Shown piece after piece: positions 41,194-54,900 of a stretch of 64,000 nt of DNA. The notes below the pieces were generated by a model, which saw nothing but the letters and a program-made list of their open reading frames with translations, was not told the origin of the DNA and did not search any database. The DNA comes from Gonocerus acuteangulatus (lineage: Eukaryota; Arthropoda; Insecta; Hemiptera; Coreidae). Both the position numbers and the translations under genes were made by a program. How positions within the stretch are numbered: position 1 is the first letter of the stretch; each line of letters begins with the position of its first letter. The stretch covers positions 39,218,054 through 39,282,053 of the forward strand of contig OX328123.1 in the NCBI GenBank assembly GCA_946811695.1, in the 5' to 3' direction.

Positions 41194-41880
41194 AATGATA
41201 TTTTACATTACATATTTAAAAGTTTTAAATTCGAATAACCGTTAAAGGTAAAAAAGGCGGGTAAAGACGAATACAAGGTTTGCAGAAAATAAAAAACAAA
41301 TAAATTTTTCTTATATTAATTTTCATCAAAAATTAATAGTTTTAAATAAAAAAACTAACACAGAAAATTCTGAAAATCTAAAAAAGCTCATTGATATGTT
41401 GGATTCGTTGCTGGGATAAGCAAATATTATTTGTTATATTTGACTAGCAGTCGATACAGGTAGCATTGGATACCGGTAGAATGCTCCCGCCAAGAAACAA
41501 CGCCATTCCGAATGCAGCTCTAGTTCAGTGTACAGCTAGTCTCATATGTCAGTCTATTGAAAGCAGTTCAGTCTGTTGAGTTAAAAGGAAGATACAGTTG
41601 TAACGAAGATCCTGTCCTATGCAGTTAATACCGAGCTGGCTTTATATCAGGTAATGCTTGTTTGTTCCTATGCCTGGATGTGACTTATCTATGAGTTTTT
41701 TCTTTTGTTTTGTTTTTTATTATTTAAAATTATCTTTGTTTTACTTTACTGGACTCGAACCCGACCCCTGAGATAAAGGGTTTTTAAGATTAAATATTGT
41801 AGAGTTTTTATTATATTTGCTCCTAACGTGGAGGCGTACTTAAATAAACTTATTAAAAATATATTTTTTTTTTATATGAT

Positions 41881-41948
<68 letters not shown>

Positions 41949-44900
41949 ATTTTAACCACCGTTATTTTCGATCTCTAGGGGTTCTGAAACGCGAAATTTT
42001 CTAGTCGGCACTTCCGGATTGTTTCATGAGATCAACCTTATAAGCGGGGTTCCTCCCTATGAAGGGAGGGAGGAACCGTGCTAAAAATATAGCCTGTCGA
42101 ATTAGTCACTATCTCAAAATTTGGCCACTAATGAGTACGCTGCCTACGTTATGAGCATGGATGAATTAATATCAAGAAGAGCAAAGATCAGGAGAAAAAC
42201 CCCTATCAAGTGAGCAATAAAAAAAAAATGAAAAAAAAAACAAAAACTAAATGCCCTGAATAACATTGGTGAGAAAGAAGATGAAATTTAATATAGCAAA
42301 AAATATTTTAAGGAAATACCAGTTTCTCCAGTAGAACAAATAACACGTCGACTCTGTTCAGAAGCTGATTTTCCATAGGACCGAATATAAAATGTATAGT
42401 TAGTGTATGGTTGAAGTTTCTGGACAGTATAAGTGTTATTAGGTGAAACATCTTTGTATTCTTCTCCACCTTCTGAAAATTAATAAATGGATCAGAAAAA
42501 AATTCCATTTGAGAAACAGAAATAAATTATTAGCCTCCAGTTAGGAGATTAAGGAATATTACAAGGTGTATATAAATGGATGCCATATGAATAACTAACA
42601 TGTTAATATTACCTGTTGGAAAGTAATGAATAGAATAAGCCTGTATTCCATGTTGGTTAGGAGACCATGAGAGTTGAATTTGAGTTGGAGAAAGAGGTGT
42701 ACAAGTTAAGTTAGTAGGAGGTAATGGTTGGTTAGCACTAATGTTGACAACCAGTCTTCCAGCTGCCCAAACATCTCCTGCAAAGCATTGGTAAATTCCA
42801 GTATCGTTTGAAACTGCTGCACCGAGCACCAGTTCTTTAGCATTTTGCTTGATTCTTCCTGTAGAGAGAAATTGAAGTCAAATTATAAACATTTAAGTAC
42901 ATTTGTTACTATAAGAATCAAGGAAGAACATTTTGAAAGTTTAACTTATTTATGGAGCTCCAGAACAACAAAGAGATTTGCTCACGTAAATAGTAAAAGT
43001 GTTATAAAATAAAAATAAACAAATACAGTAGACTCTCCCTTATCTGGCGTTCTCTTATCCGTCACTCCTCTAATCTGCCGGTCTCCGAGAGGATTGAGTG
43101 ACGGATCTCAGAACAGGCCGGAGACCGGCTGGGGGGTTCCTAAAAAACCTTCCCTTTCTAGCTAGCCAAACATTTGTTTTGTAGCATTTCATTGAATGAT
43201 AGTCAAAGAAGATTTTGTTTTAGAGCCAGGAACTTGTGTTTCTACTAAGAAAGTTAATGTTTCCACTGAGGGATATGTGCCTGGAACGCCTGATATACAC
43301 CAGCCAGGATTTACATATTTTAAATTTATTTTATAATACCTAAATATATAATATTAAAAATGGTAAATATAATATATCCTCAAATAATAAGGGTTTTTCA
43401 AATACATAAGTGACCACTTCTAACTGAATTCTCTAATCTGGTGTTTTCTCTAATCCGACTGTACTGATGATGCCAGATTAGGTCAAAATCAAATAAAGTA
43501 TTTCAAATATATAAAATATAAACAAACATACAAATCACATTTAATTTGAAAATTGCAATATAAGCAATCAAAAAATATTATAATAAGTAATAGAATAATT
43601 ATAATAAGTATATAATAATAAGTATAGTATAATTATAATAAGTAATAGCTCAGTGGTAGAGCACTCGACTAATAAGCTGGAGGCCTGAGTTCAAACCCCG
43701 AGCAAGCGCTAAAGATTTTTTCTTCTAGTGTCTTCGTTCACTGGTTGAATTCGGCCTCCCTGACCGTCCCTAGGCCAACCCAGCCTTTAATTAATTTAAT
43801 AATGGGTACCTTGGTTGGTGCTAATGACTCTAGCAGTCGAAGCAGCCAAGGGGAAAATCAGGCGGCCGGAGCATAGTACTGACCACACTATCTCCCTAGT
43901 GTGCCGTATGGTCATGAATCAGATACCTCTATAGTATCTGCCCCTCAGGGCCCTCGTGGCCTGTTACGGGACTGATTTTTTTTTTAATAGAATAATTAAT
44001 ACTTATTACAAGATAAAAATCATTATTGTTTGATCTAGAATATTTAATATAAGAACTTTATTTTCCTTTCTTAAACCACTTCTAGAATGCACGGAAGCAC
44101 ACAGGCACAATCAAACTTACATTCACACTATCATTGACGCACAAAAACATTAAATTGTGTCGTATTTTTTCATACATTTTTATTTTATGGAGGTGTCGGT
44201 TTATTTAAAAATAGTTTGAATGTTTAAATTACTATACATAGGATAAAGCAATGAAAGAAAGTAGAAAAGTAATAAGAAAGAGTATACACTTTACACTAAC
44301 CATTGATTAATAATCTGACACCGTCCTTGTACCAGATCACTTGTGGCTGAGGGTGGCCTTTGACTTCGCAGTCGATTCTCATAGTTTTCGCTGCAGGGTA
44401 AGTTTGAGACTTCGGTTTCTCAATAATGACAGGGGGAGTTTCAATTATAATAGTAACTTTCTGTAAAATTAAAAGGTAATTATTAAAAAAAAAAATCATA
44501 TTTCTTTGTAGAGTACTTGAGTGCAAATCAGTATCTATATCTTTACCTTTGATATCGTGTATGTTTTTTCTTTGGTAGTTTGGGTTGCAGAACAAATATA
44601 GGTACCAGAATGTTGTGTAGGAGATACCTTGTTTAAGCGTAGTACATTTAAGCCATTATTCGTTGGCGGAAAAGTATAATTTGAGCCATCTAAAATAAAA
44701 ATTTATCTCTTTTTATTTCTGAACAGTTTTCACCAGCAATAAAGTTTCTTAGTACCAAAATTATTATTAAGTAAAGATGGAATGGTTGGGATTCGGCTAA
44801 AGAAACCTCAATATGATTTTTTTTTTTTTTTAAATCTATATTTTGGACGTTTCGGCTACTCATTGTTAGCCTTTGTCAGCTAAAATGACAAGAAAAACAG

Positions 44901-45859
44901 AAATTAATACAAAAAAAAGTTTATAATTGAGATAAGTAACAGAACTATAAATACACTTAACTTATTATAAAAGAACAATTAGGTCTAAAATTCTTAGAAT
45001 GAGTAGAATGAAAATCAAAAGAAACATAACAAAAGAAGAAAAAGGGGCTATTATATTGAAGTTTATATAAGTCTATAGGTATATAGGTGCTAATAGTAAC
45101 ATAAATTAATTATAACAAACAAATAAGATACTACATACCTATGGAAATGCCTGGAGGCAGAGGAAGACCAATGTTGACAGTTAAGTAACCATTGTGGAAA
45201 TGTCTAAGAAAAAAGGTAACTACTAGGGTAAATGAAACGGAAACAAACCAGATGGTGGGAGGTCGGTAGGGATCAAAGGCCTGTTCATGACATTTTATGA
45301 CAGGAAAGGAGAGAAAGGTGTTAATGGAAGGATAAATAAGGGGCATGGGAAAATACTAGGTGGGAGGTCGGGAGAGTTTTTGAAAAATATTAGCGTACAT
45401 AGGAGAAATACCTTGTTTATCAATTTTGCAGTTTATATTGTTTTTGTTTAGGTTTATGTGTACACATTCAGAGATCTGTAGTCTTTTTGTGCCATGCCCC
45501 TTATTTATCCTTCCATTAACACCTTTCTCTCCTTTCCTGTCATAAAATGTCATGAACAGGCCTTTGATCCCTACCGACCTCCCACCATCTGGTTTGTTTC
45601 CGTTTCATTTACCCAAGTAGTTTCCTTTTTTCTTAGACATTTCCACAATGGTTACTTAACTGTCAACATTGGTCTTCCTCTGCCTCCAGGCATTTCCACA
45701 GTTATGTAGTATCTTATTTGTTTGTTATTACCACTTTCCTCCGAAGGAAAGTAGCTATTGAGGTTGGACTCATGACGGAATTTTTGAAAAATTTCTTCAA
45801 ATCTTTATCGATCCTACCTAGTAGACACCGAAAATGACCCCCATTAAAATTTATATATA

Positions 45860-45927
<68 letters not shown>

Positions 45928-48900
45928 TATATATATATGTGTCTGTTAACACGATAGCGGCCAGAGTTTTTGTTTTTTCGTCACGAAACTTGGTATATAG
46001 CATTCAATTAGCAAACGATTGAACGAGTTCGTTAACCACTAAAGTCGGTCCACCGGAAGGGGGGGTTTACCCCGAACCCAAAACACTTATTTGACTATGT
46101 CAGCCGTAATATTTGTTATATTTCAACGAAACTTGGTATTCGTAGTGGTAATATAGAGAGAAAAGTGAGATATAAAAATGAACTAAATCGGTTCATTAGA
46201 AGGGGGGGGGGGTTTACTCCGGACCCACAATACCAATTCGCCACTACCAGCCGTGATTTTTGGTATATTTCGACGAAACTCGGTATTCGTAGTGCTAATC
46301 CACAGGTAAATATGTGTTGTAAAAATAAACTAAATCGGTTCATTAGAAGGGGGGGTTTACTCCGGACCCAAATTCCTAATATACTCATACCGGTCGTAAT
46401 TTCTGCTGTATTGTAACGAAACGCGGTATACGTCGTGGGTAACTCATGAGAAAGAAGTGTTGTAAAAATGAGCTGAATCGGTCAATCGGAAAGCGGGGGT
46501 TTAATTTGTAATATATTTGAATAGAAAAGCCGCCAGACGTAGGTTCACAAAGCCGCTTTCTACCACTAGAGTGACTGTATCCTGTTCCTGCGTTAGATCA
46601 AAATACGATAATATGAGGATTTTTGTATTTATTACGTAGTTGATCAGTTACTCATTACAAAATGAGAACTATTCACGTTTTTATTTTATTTATGTAGGAT
46701 ATTTTAAGCAAATTGTTCTGGAAAGCAGTCTACACTACCCAAATTCTGAGGAAAGTGCTTAGTTATGCAGCTCCTGCGTGACGGACTTTAATTAATTTAT
46801 GTTACTATTAGCACCTATATACCTATAGACTTATATAAACTTCAATATAATAGCCCCTTTTTCTTCTTTTGTTATGTTTCTTTTTTTCTGCTCATTCTAA
46901 GAATTTTAGACCTAATTGTTCTTTTATAATAAGTTAAGTGTATTTATAGTTCTGTTACTTATCTCAATTATAAACTTTTTTTTGTATTAATTTCTGTTTT
47001 TCTTGTCATTTTAGCTGACGAAGGCTAACAATGAGTAGCCGAAACGTCCAAAATATAGATTTTTTTAACAAAAATCATATTGAGGTTTCTTTAGCCGAAT
47101 CCCAACCATTCCATCTTTACTTATCACCTCGACGGCTAACTATCTAATCATTACGACAAAATTATTATTGATACTTTTTACATGAATTTAAAGAGTTCAT
47201 TTTAAGTTAAAAAAAAAATTGTTTGAGCTGAAGAAATGATCAATTTTTTTTTTTTTTTTTTCAGTGAAGTAAGTACATACTTGTTTCTTTTGATGAAGCT
47301 GAAAGTATCAAACCAAATTCAGTACAGACTTTAAAGATGGCCTTAAATGAATTTATCCAGGACTGCTCTGCAAACTTGAAGAACCATAGAGAAAAGAGTG
47401 TAAATATGAAAGGGAAGTACTTTGAGGGGGACAAGTATCGGCATTTCGATCTGAAGTGGTTATTCCAATCCAACTATAGAAAGTTCTTTTCCCTATCAGA
47501 GCTATTAGCAGAATGAAGTAAATTTATAGATGAAGTTTTCAGTTATTTAAGAAAAGTTTTAGAGTTTATTTAAAATATGAACACTAAAGTAATATTTCTA
47601 ATACTTTTAATATTAGAAATAATATTTCAATTACTTTTAATTGTAACTTGAAAAGTTTATATAATATACTTTCAATTTGCTCTTTGCAGTTCAACACATT
47701 TATTGACAAGAATTAGTAATACTGAATTTAAATAATATCGTTTTCTGGAATCGCCGAAGTAGTAGTCTGACAAATGTTTTAATAAATAAATAAATTAGGT
47801 TTCTTACCCTAACCAACCATTTTTACCAAACTACCTCCCTAGTCCTATAACCTCCTCCTGTTCACTCCCATAATACCAAAAATACAAACTCTCGTTTCTC
47901 CAACCTCTTCCTTCGACAGATCCTTCATCATCTGAGCCACATTCTTCTTGAACTGTCCCTCTCCCTCTATTTAACATGATCCGTCCTTATCTGTATTTAA
48001 ATCGTAACTCCTCTCTTTTCCTTACATCTTGCCGATAAATAAGAACATATTATTTGTGTAATTTTTAGCAATAATTGATGAATTAAATTACAGTAGAATG
48101 CTGATTATCTGAATAAATTGGGTCTGGGGGTGCTTTGGATAATTGAAAATTTGGATAATTGGACATGTAACTGTAATATAAAAGAAACGATAATATTTCA
48201 TTGTAAAATGTGATTTATTAATGTTCCAAAGTACTTTCAACACAAATTAATTAATACATTACTGAAAGGAATTATACAAACTAAAAAATCTGTACTTCTA
48301 GATGAGTTATAAAAACAAACTATTGGTATGTGTTGTTAGTTATCAGTGAAAATGTCATTATTACATATACCACAATAAAAACAAATCAAAGACCTACAAA
48401 GTTAAACTGAAAAAGCAATACTCTAGTTGAATTTTTCGAGTCGATTTGGATAATTGGCATTCGGGTAAACAGTGTTTTATTGTATTCTGAACTTTCCCCC
48501 TCTCCCTCTTAAGATGAACATTTGTTCAACTGTCTAATAGTCTTGACTTATTTTCATGTTCATTTTTCCAGAATTATTTTGTAACATTGGAAATTCTTAT
48601 TTTTTAAAACTCTTTTCTAAATATAAAAAACACTAATTCAGAGCTGGGTTCTTATTAGAATGTCATATTGTTATTAATTATTTTGAAGGAAAAAATACCC
48701 CAGAATAATATTACTTTTCAATTTATTTTATTTTAAAGGACTAATAATCTGTAAAATTAATAATAAATTAAAAAAAAATGTTAGGTTATTATTCATGTAT
48801 AATTCTTTCTTAATTAATACTTTAAATGTAGATTATATTACATCATATAGCTTTATTTTGAGATATTTAAACATGTCTTTTATGCATATGCTGACATATG

Positions 48901-51900
48901 AAAGTAGTTTGTTCATATTTCATGGTAAATTAATGTTTTTTCTCAGTGTGCTGTTTGTCAAAATAAGATTAAAAGGAAGTATTAGTATAAATATGTACAT
49001 AAAATCTAAATTATTAATAAAATAGTAATACCAGATTTAGTAAATGACCAGACTATTACTGGCTTAGGGATTCCAGAAACAGCACAGACAACATTCGCAG
49101 ATTTTCCTTCTTTAACAGTAACACTAGCTGGAGGAGATTCGGGTAGGAAGTGAAGGAGTTTTTGAGGCCCTCCTTCCGCTACAAGTAGCAGGCCATCTTT
49201 ACTTCTAGGAGTTTTCTTAACATAAGAGTTTCGGGCTTCACAGCTGCAATTTTAACAAATTTCTATTATACTGAAATGTCTTAAATGTAAAGAATTTGTT
49301 TAAAGAAGTTTACAGCAAATGAATTAAAACCATCACCAGTATGGAGGTTCTCATATCAGATTCTTTGAAAATTTCTTCGAATCTTCATCGATTCAACAGC
49401 TAAGAAGTTTCCCTTACCAAAAAGTAAGGTAGAATGACAGCCAGATGAAGCTGGAGTGGAATCCAGCAAAACATTGCGCAGAAAGGAGGAGCAAGACCGA
49501 TAGAGAAAAATTCCGTATGACTAACACATGTAATACCCAGCAAAGAAATTTAAAACAAAACACAGATATAAACTAAACAGCAAAAAAACCGGTGCACCCT
49601 ATATTTTTCGATTAATGTGTATAAAAATTACATTCTGAGCTTATTGTTTGTTTTGGTCTGGTGAGATAACGATTAGTAAGACTTTCATATCAATAATTCC
49701 CTACCAAGTCCTTTCCTGCCCTAGAAATAATAATACTTTCCGTATTAGTTCATCTACAGTCGCTGTGTAGTTAAGTTCATTTACACATTCTTGTTTATTT
49801 TCACAACTTTTTCTTTTTTGAAAGCCATTTTTGTCTTATCCGTGTCTACTTTGCTGTTCACAATGGGTTTAACCACCGAAATGGTCGCGAGGATCGTCGC
49901 GTTGGTAGAGGATGGGAGAAGCCAGCGATATGTTGCTAGGTCCTTAGGGATACCAGAAACCAACGTTCGCAGGGCAGTCCAGAGGTACAGGGAGACTGGT
50001 AACTTAACTAGGAGGCCAGGTTCAGGTCGGCCCAAAGTGACTGTTCCCGCTGATGATAGATTTATTGTGATGCAGACATTAAGAAATCACTTTCAGACAG
50101 CCGTGGACACCAAACAAATGCTTCGAATTGCTCGAAATTGCTCGAATTGCTGAGTATCAGAGTGGACACGTTGCGGAGGCGGCTTCTTGAAGCTCACCTT
50201 TAATCTATGGCCTCAGCTACAGGAGTTCAGCTCACCCCAGCACACCGGGCATCCCGTCTTATGTTTCCTTGGGAATACTCAGTGTGGACAGTAAACAACT
50301 GGGCTCGAGTACTGTTTACAGACGGATCGAGGTTTTCACTCTTTGCTTCAGATCATCGGGCTAGAGTGTGGAGAAGGCCAGGACAACGATTTGCACCCTG
50401 CAATATCTCCGAAGGGTGCTTTACGGTGGTGAGTCTGCAATGGTTTGGGGTGGGATTACTTTAGTGGCGAAGGCTGATCTTCATGTGTTCCAGAGAGGAT
50501 ATCTAACTGCACACAGATACATATCCGACATTCTGGAAGGGTATGTAGTGCCATTGGCCCCTTTCATAGGCGATGATTTCATGTTAATGCATGACAACGC
50601 AAGGCCACATGTTGCAAATGTGGTGTCAGACTATCTTAATGAAGTCGGTGTACGCACCCTACAGTGGCCAGCCCGCAGCCCCGACCTTAAACCCATAGAA
50701 CAGCTATGGGATAGTTTAGGGAGATGCGTACAACGGCGACTCGATGTTCCAATGGACCTTCAACACCTCCGAACCGTGCTAGTGGAAGAATGGGACGGTA
50801 TCGAACAGGAAAGAGTTGCTAGCTTAATCAGCAGCATGCCAAGGACAATCCAGGCTCTGATACAGGCAAGGAGAGGAATTACCCGTTATTAAAAAAATTG
50901 AAAAAAATAATAACATAAATGTAATGGAGAAAATTACCGAAGAATATTTTATTTTTTTTTACGAGTTTGGAGTTTTTGTAAATAAAACTTGTTTCCTATT
51001 CAGATATTTCTTGCTTTTCAATCTTTCTCCATCTGTTAACTTATATGGTGTATACTTTACTTAGCACATACAGAAAACATTAAATTATTTGCGCTAGAAA
51101 GGAAAAAAACGACAATATATCAGGTGCACCGTTTTTTTTTGCTGTTTAGTTTATATATACAGAGCATTCCCGCAACAAACAACTGATCAAGTTTGTCAAC
51201 TAGCAAAATTGGCTGGTGAGAGATCAATCCAGACAAAAATTATTAATATGCCCTTAACGGTCGACATTTTTGTTGTAAACAATTAACTCAGCAATTGCCG
51301 TACTTTAAGCTATTTTTAAATACCTTCTTCATCAATGCAGCATAAATTGAAGGTCGTGAAAATGTTTTAACCCTTTAATGGACACAATTTGCTAGCTCTG
51401 TTAGATCTTTTTAAATTTACATTTGGAGGTCTGGTGGGCAACCATTTACTAAATATGAACCCAGAATAGCAAAAAAAAGTATTCAGGAATAGGGGGGGTA
51501 GGCCACATATTTGGCCCTTGCTTGTTCCAGGGATCGGGAATCCCCTGATAGGCAATGCCTGCAAAACACGTCACCAAGCCGTTTCCGAGTCGCTTCGATG
51601 GCATTAATGACCCTAAGGTTGGCACCCTATAATAATAATAAAAAAAAAAAAATGACGAAAATCATGAGTTGTCCAGGGCTCTAACTTAGATTCTGATTTC
51701 AACTTTGGGAAAATGAGGCTTTCATCACGGAGAAGTAAAAAATAAGAAAAGCTGATTTTTTTTTTCTTATGGTGGAAGAAGGTCAATAAATAACAATTAA
51801 AATTAACATATTCATAAATTTATAAAAATCGCTCAACATGTTTGGCCTCCATGTCAAAATGCCTCTTCAGGAGCCTAAAAATGAATGAATTTATCATTTA

Positions 51901-54900
51901 ATTTAATAATTTTAAGATGAAGCGGAATTATATAGAAATTTAACTCCTTCCCACATTACAATTGTATAGATTTATTTAAATTTCATTACAAATACTATTC
52001 ATATTTACAATTTGTATTCAATTATTATTATTGAGTACTTGTTTGGACAGAGAAAACATAAATCATAATTTATATTTATATTTGAAAACTACCAGAGTAC
52101 CATCTTTCACTCACCTGTAACTACCGGCATCTTCTTCTTTAATGTTAGTTATATAAAGCACACCTGAGTCAAGAGCAGTGAACCTGAAATCAATTAGAAA
52201 GAAAATAATTTTATTTGAGTTTACCACATATCTCTGTAAACAAAACCAACTTCATTGAAATAGAATAATTAAATCTGAATGATTTTAATTTAATAATGAA
52301 TGAATTACTGGCAATGAATGAATTAATGTTTTAGAGTCTTCTGGATATGACCTTGTCGAATTGGTAATAACCGGCATTTTGCCAGATATTCTGCAGCCTT
52401 CCTCAGGGTTCATTCTGAGAATGAAGATAGGGTTCAGTCTAGATCTTATTTATACCTGGTCGGAGAGGTAGTCGGCCTTTCCAGGTCTCTCATTGCTCGA
52501 TACTTCCCACGCTGTTAAATTCTGTGCAGCCTTCTCTGGCTTCCTTGGGTTGAGGGGTGCCCATAATTTGCTAAGTCTGTAGCCATCTTCTCTCTTGAAG
52601 TTCTGGGGATATTTCACAATTTCTATCGCTTTTCAGACAATTCTTTTCCGTGTATTGGATGACTAAACCAGGACTTTAGTTTTATGAAGCTTAATGAAGT
52701 GCTTTGTCGTAAAGAAGTATCCTGCAACAACTGATCCTTTCGTGTCCCTGTTCTTGATACTTTTTATATGTTCTTCAAGTCTTGTAGAGACCAATCTTCC
52801 TATGTCCTATATATTTCTTCCAACGCGAAACATGGTATGCTACATATACCCGGGGTCTTCGATCCAAGATCATCCTTGTGGTTCAGGAGCAAGTGGCTGA
52901 TCTTCGTATTGGTGGGGAATATAGTTCTGATCTGTTATTTTTTCAATAATTTACCTGTTACTCCTTTAACGTATGGGACAATAACTTTTTCTTAAAAAAT
53001 CTTCTGGTTCGTGAGGTGTTCGAGAATCTCGGGTTACTTTGTACTTCGTAATTCCTTCTTTATGATTTCTTCATTGTATACAGTTTTCCTCAGTGCCTCC
53101 TTCAACTGGCGTTGTTCTTTATTAAGATTCATGCTTTATTCAATAGATTTCTGATGATCCCTTTGTTGAATAGAGCATTGAACATTTCAGAGCCCATATA
53201 TCTTAAAAAAGAAGAATGACACTGGATGAAAGCACTGAGGAAAAATAGATATGATGAAGAAATCATACAATAAATGGGCTTAAGTAAATAGGTCTTTATG
53301 TTAATGTAACATTTGCTTATGTTAAGCATACATAGCTTAAGCTTTATATATTGTGAAGAAGAAAATATTACAAAACAAGTTTTGACTCACAAAAATATTG
53401 AGAAAAATCCTACAGCTCCAGGTAGTGAACTAAGCATAGATTGCTTTGAGGAGAATGTATTTCTAAAACAGTTTAGTTCATGCGCTTTGCTTCGAATGTA
53501 TAATGTGGTGAAAAAAATAAAAATAAAACAATTGAACGAAGAAAAATAGTGATTTCCTTTCACCAACAAATAAATAGTGTGCAGGGAGTAAGTAATTTAT
53601 TAAATATAGCACAAAGCCCAGTGTGGAATATACTAAAAATATTAAAAAAAGGAAAAAAATGAATTGCTTGCACTCCACAGAAAGGACGTGTTCCTCACAC
53701 CTCCTGAGTGACAGAGAAAAGCGGTACATTATGAAAAGAGTTAGAGACGAACGAAAAATTAAGTGCTCCAAAGTTAAAAACTGAGATATTTATAAACTTT
53801 AGGAAGAAAGGAGATACTAAACAATATGAAGAGATTGAAAAAACAAGGTTCTACTGAAGAATCGCACAGAAGAAGCCATTAGTCAGCAAGCCTAATCAGC
53901 TTAAAATATGACGTTTGTTGAAGAATTTTTGAAAGAAAATGCCTGTTATTAGAATGATGTTCTTTTTAGTGATAAGTCTAAATTTAATGCAAGTGATGAA
54001 AGAAATATGGTGTAGAGAACAGTGAATAAAAAAGTCCGATTCGCAGGAACTGCGTCATCTTAGCGCGGTTCCGTTCTTATCTCTAGTGTTTATGAAGGCA
54101 TAGAATGGAAACAGTTATTACTTTGTTTAGATCAATAGCGAAACACCTATCCAAATGAAATCTCAAACTAACCAGTCTTGAAAGGTCTTGATTTACAATC
54201 TTACCTGTATGGGTCAGCTATCCCATAAGTCGGGCAGAAAGGCCTCCGCACAGAGGCATTTGGAAAGCCTTGGGATCTCTCTCTTTGAACGCTACATTTT
54301 TAACAATAAATTGATCTTCTTATTTTACTTAATCTGTTTTATTGTCAAATACATTATCCGACTATAAGCAATTTAAAAATAACAAGGAATAAAACAGACA
54401 AAAAGAACAGTTCGAATAAACGAAATCAATTACTTTAAAGTTTTAAGCACTTATTTCTCCGATTGACATCGCCTAATTAAAACTTTCTTTAGAACCTTTT
54501 TTGTAGAGCATTTAGTACGCTTTCGAATGGTAACCTTCCGCTTCCCAAGATTGTCAACGGTTTTCGAGATACTAACGAAAGTATACAAAGTTACCAAAAC
54601 TTTTCTTGTCTGTTAATAAAATATTTTATTCTAACCCTCTCCAAACGTAACCAAAATTTGAACATATTAGTGTTGATGAAATTCGAACATGCAGAAAATA
54701 TTTCAACTGAATCCCATAATTCTAAGTACCAAAATCAAAGACAAAAAGAACAGTTCGAATAAGCGAAATCAATTACTTTAAAAGTTTAAGCACTTATTTC
54801 TCCGATTGACATCGCCTAATCAAAACTTTCATTAGAACCATTTTTGTAGAGCATTTAGTAATCTTTCTAATGGTGATCTTACGTTTCGCAAGATCCTTAA

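Larger units (their letters stand above)
45494..47120 (-). repeat. Right arm of the Penelope-type inverted repeat, interrupted by a Helentron-like element
   Basis: 45494-45730 and 46790-47120 together match the left arm in reverse. The break at GTTTGTTAT|AATTAATTTATG contains the H1 copy D. Two open frames of 71 codons, one in each arm, encode the same peptide ([20 protein letters not shown]...) because of the inverted repeat; I do not recognise it. Confidence 0.8.

Noticed and set aside
42308..42508. A minus-strand open frame over the FN3-1 exon
   Set aside because: It is in the wrong phase; the correct reading gives the FN3 signature [12 protein letters not shown] and fits both neighbours.
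43637..43710. A functional tRNA-Ile gene
   Set aside because: The anticodon loop looks right, but the 3' acceptor strand is missing and the sequence continues into a shared SINE body.
45131..45709. Two identical 71-codon proteins on opposite strands as a duplicated gene
   Set aside because: The identity is explained by the inverted-repeat arms, and the frames have no recognisable domain.
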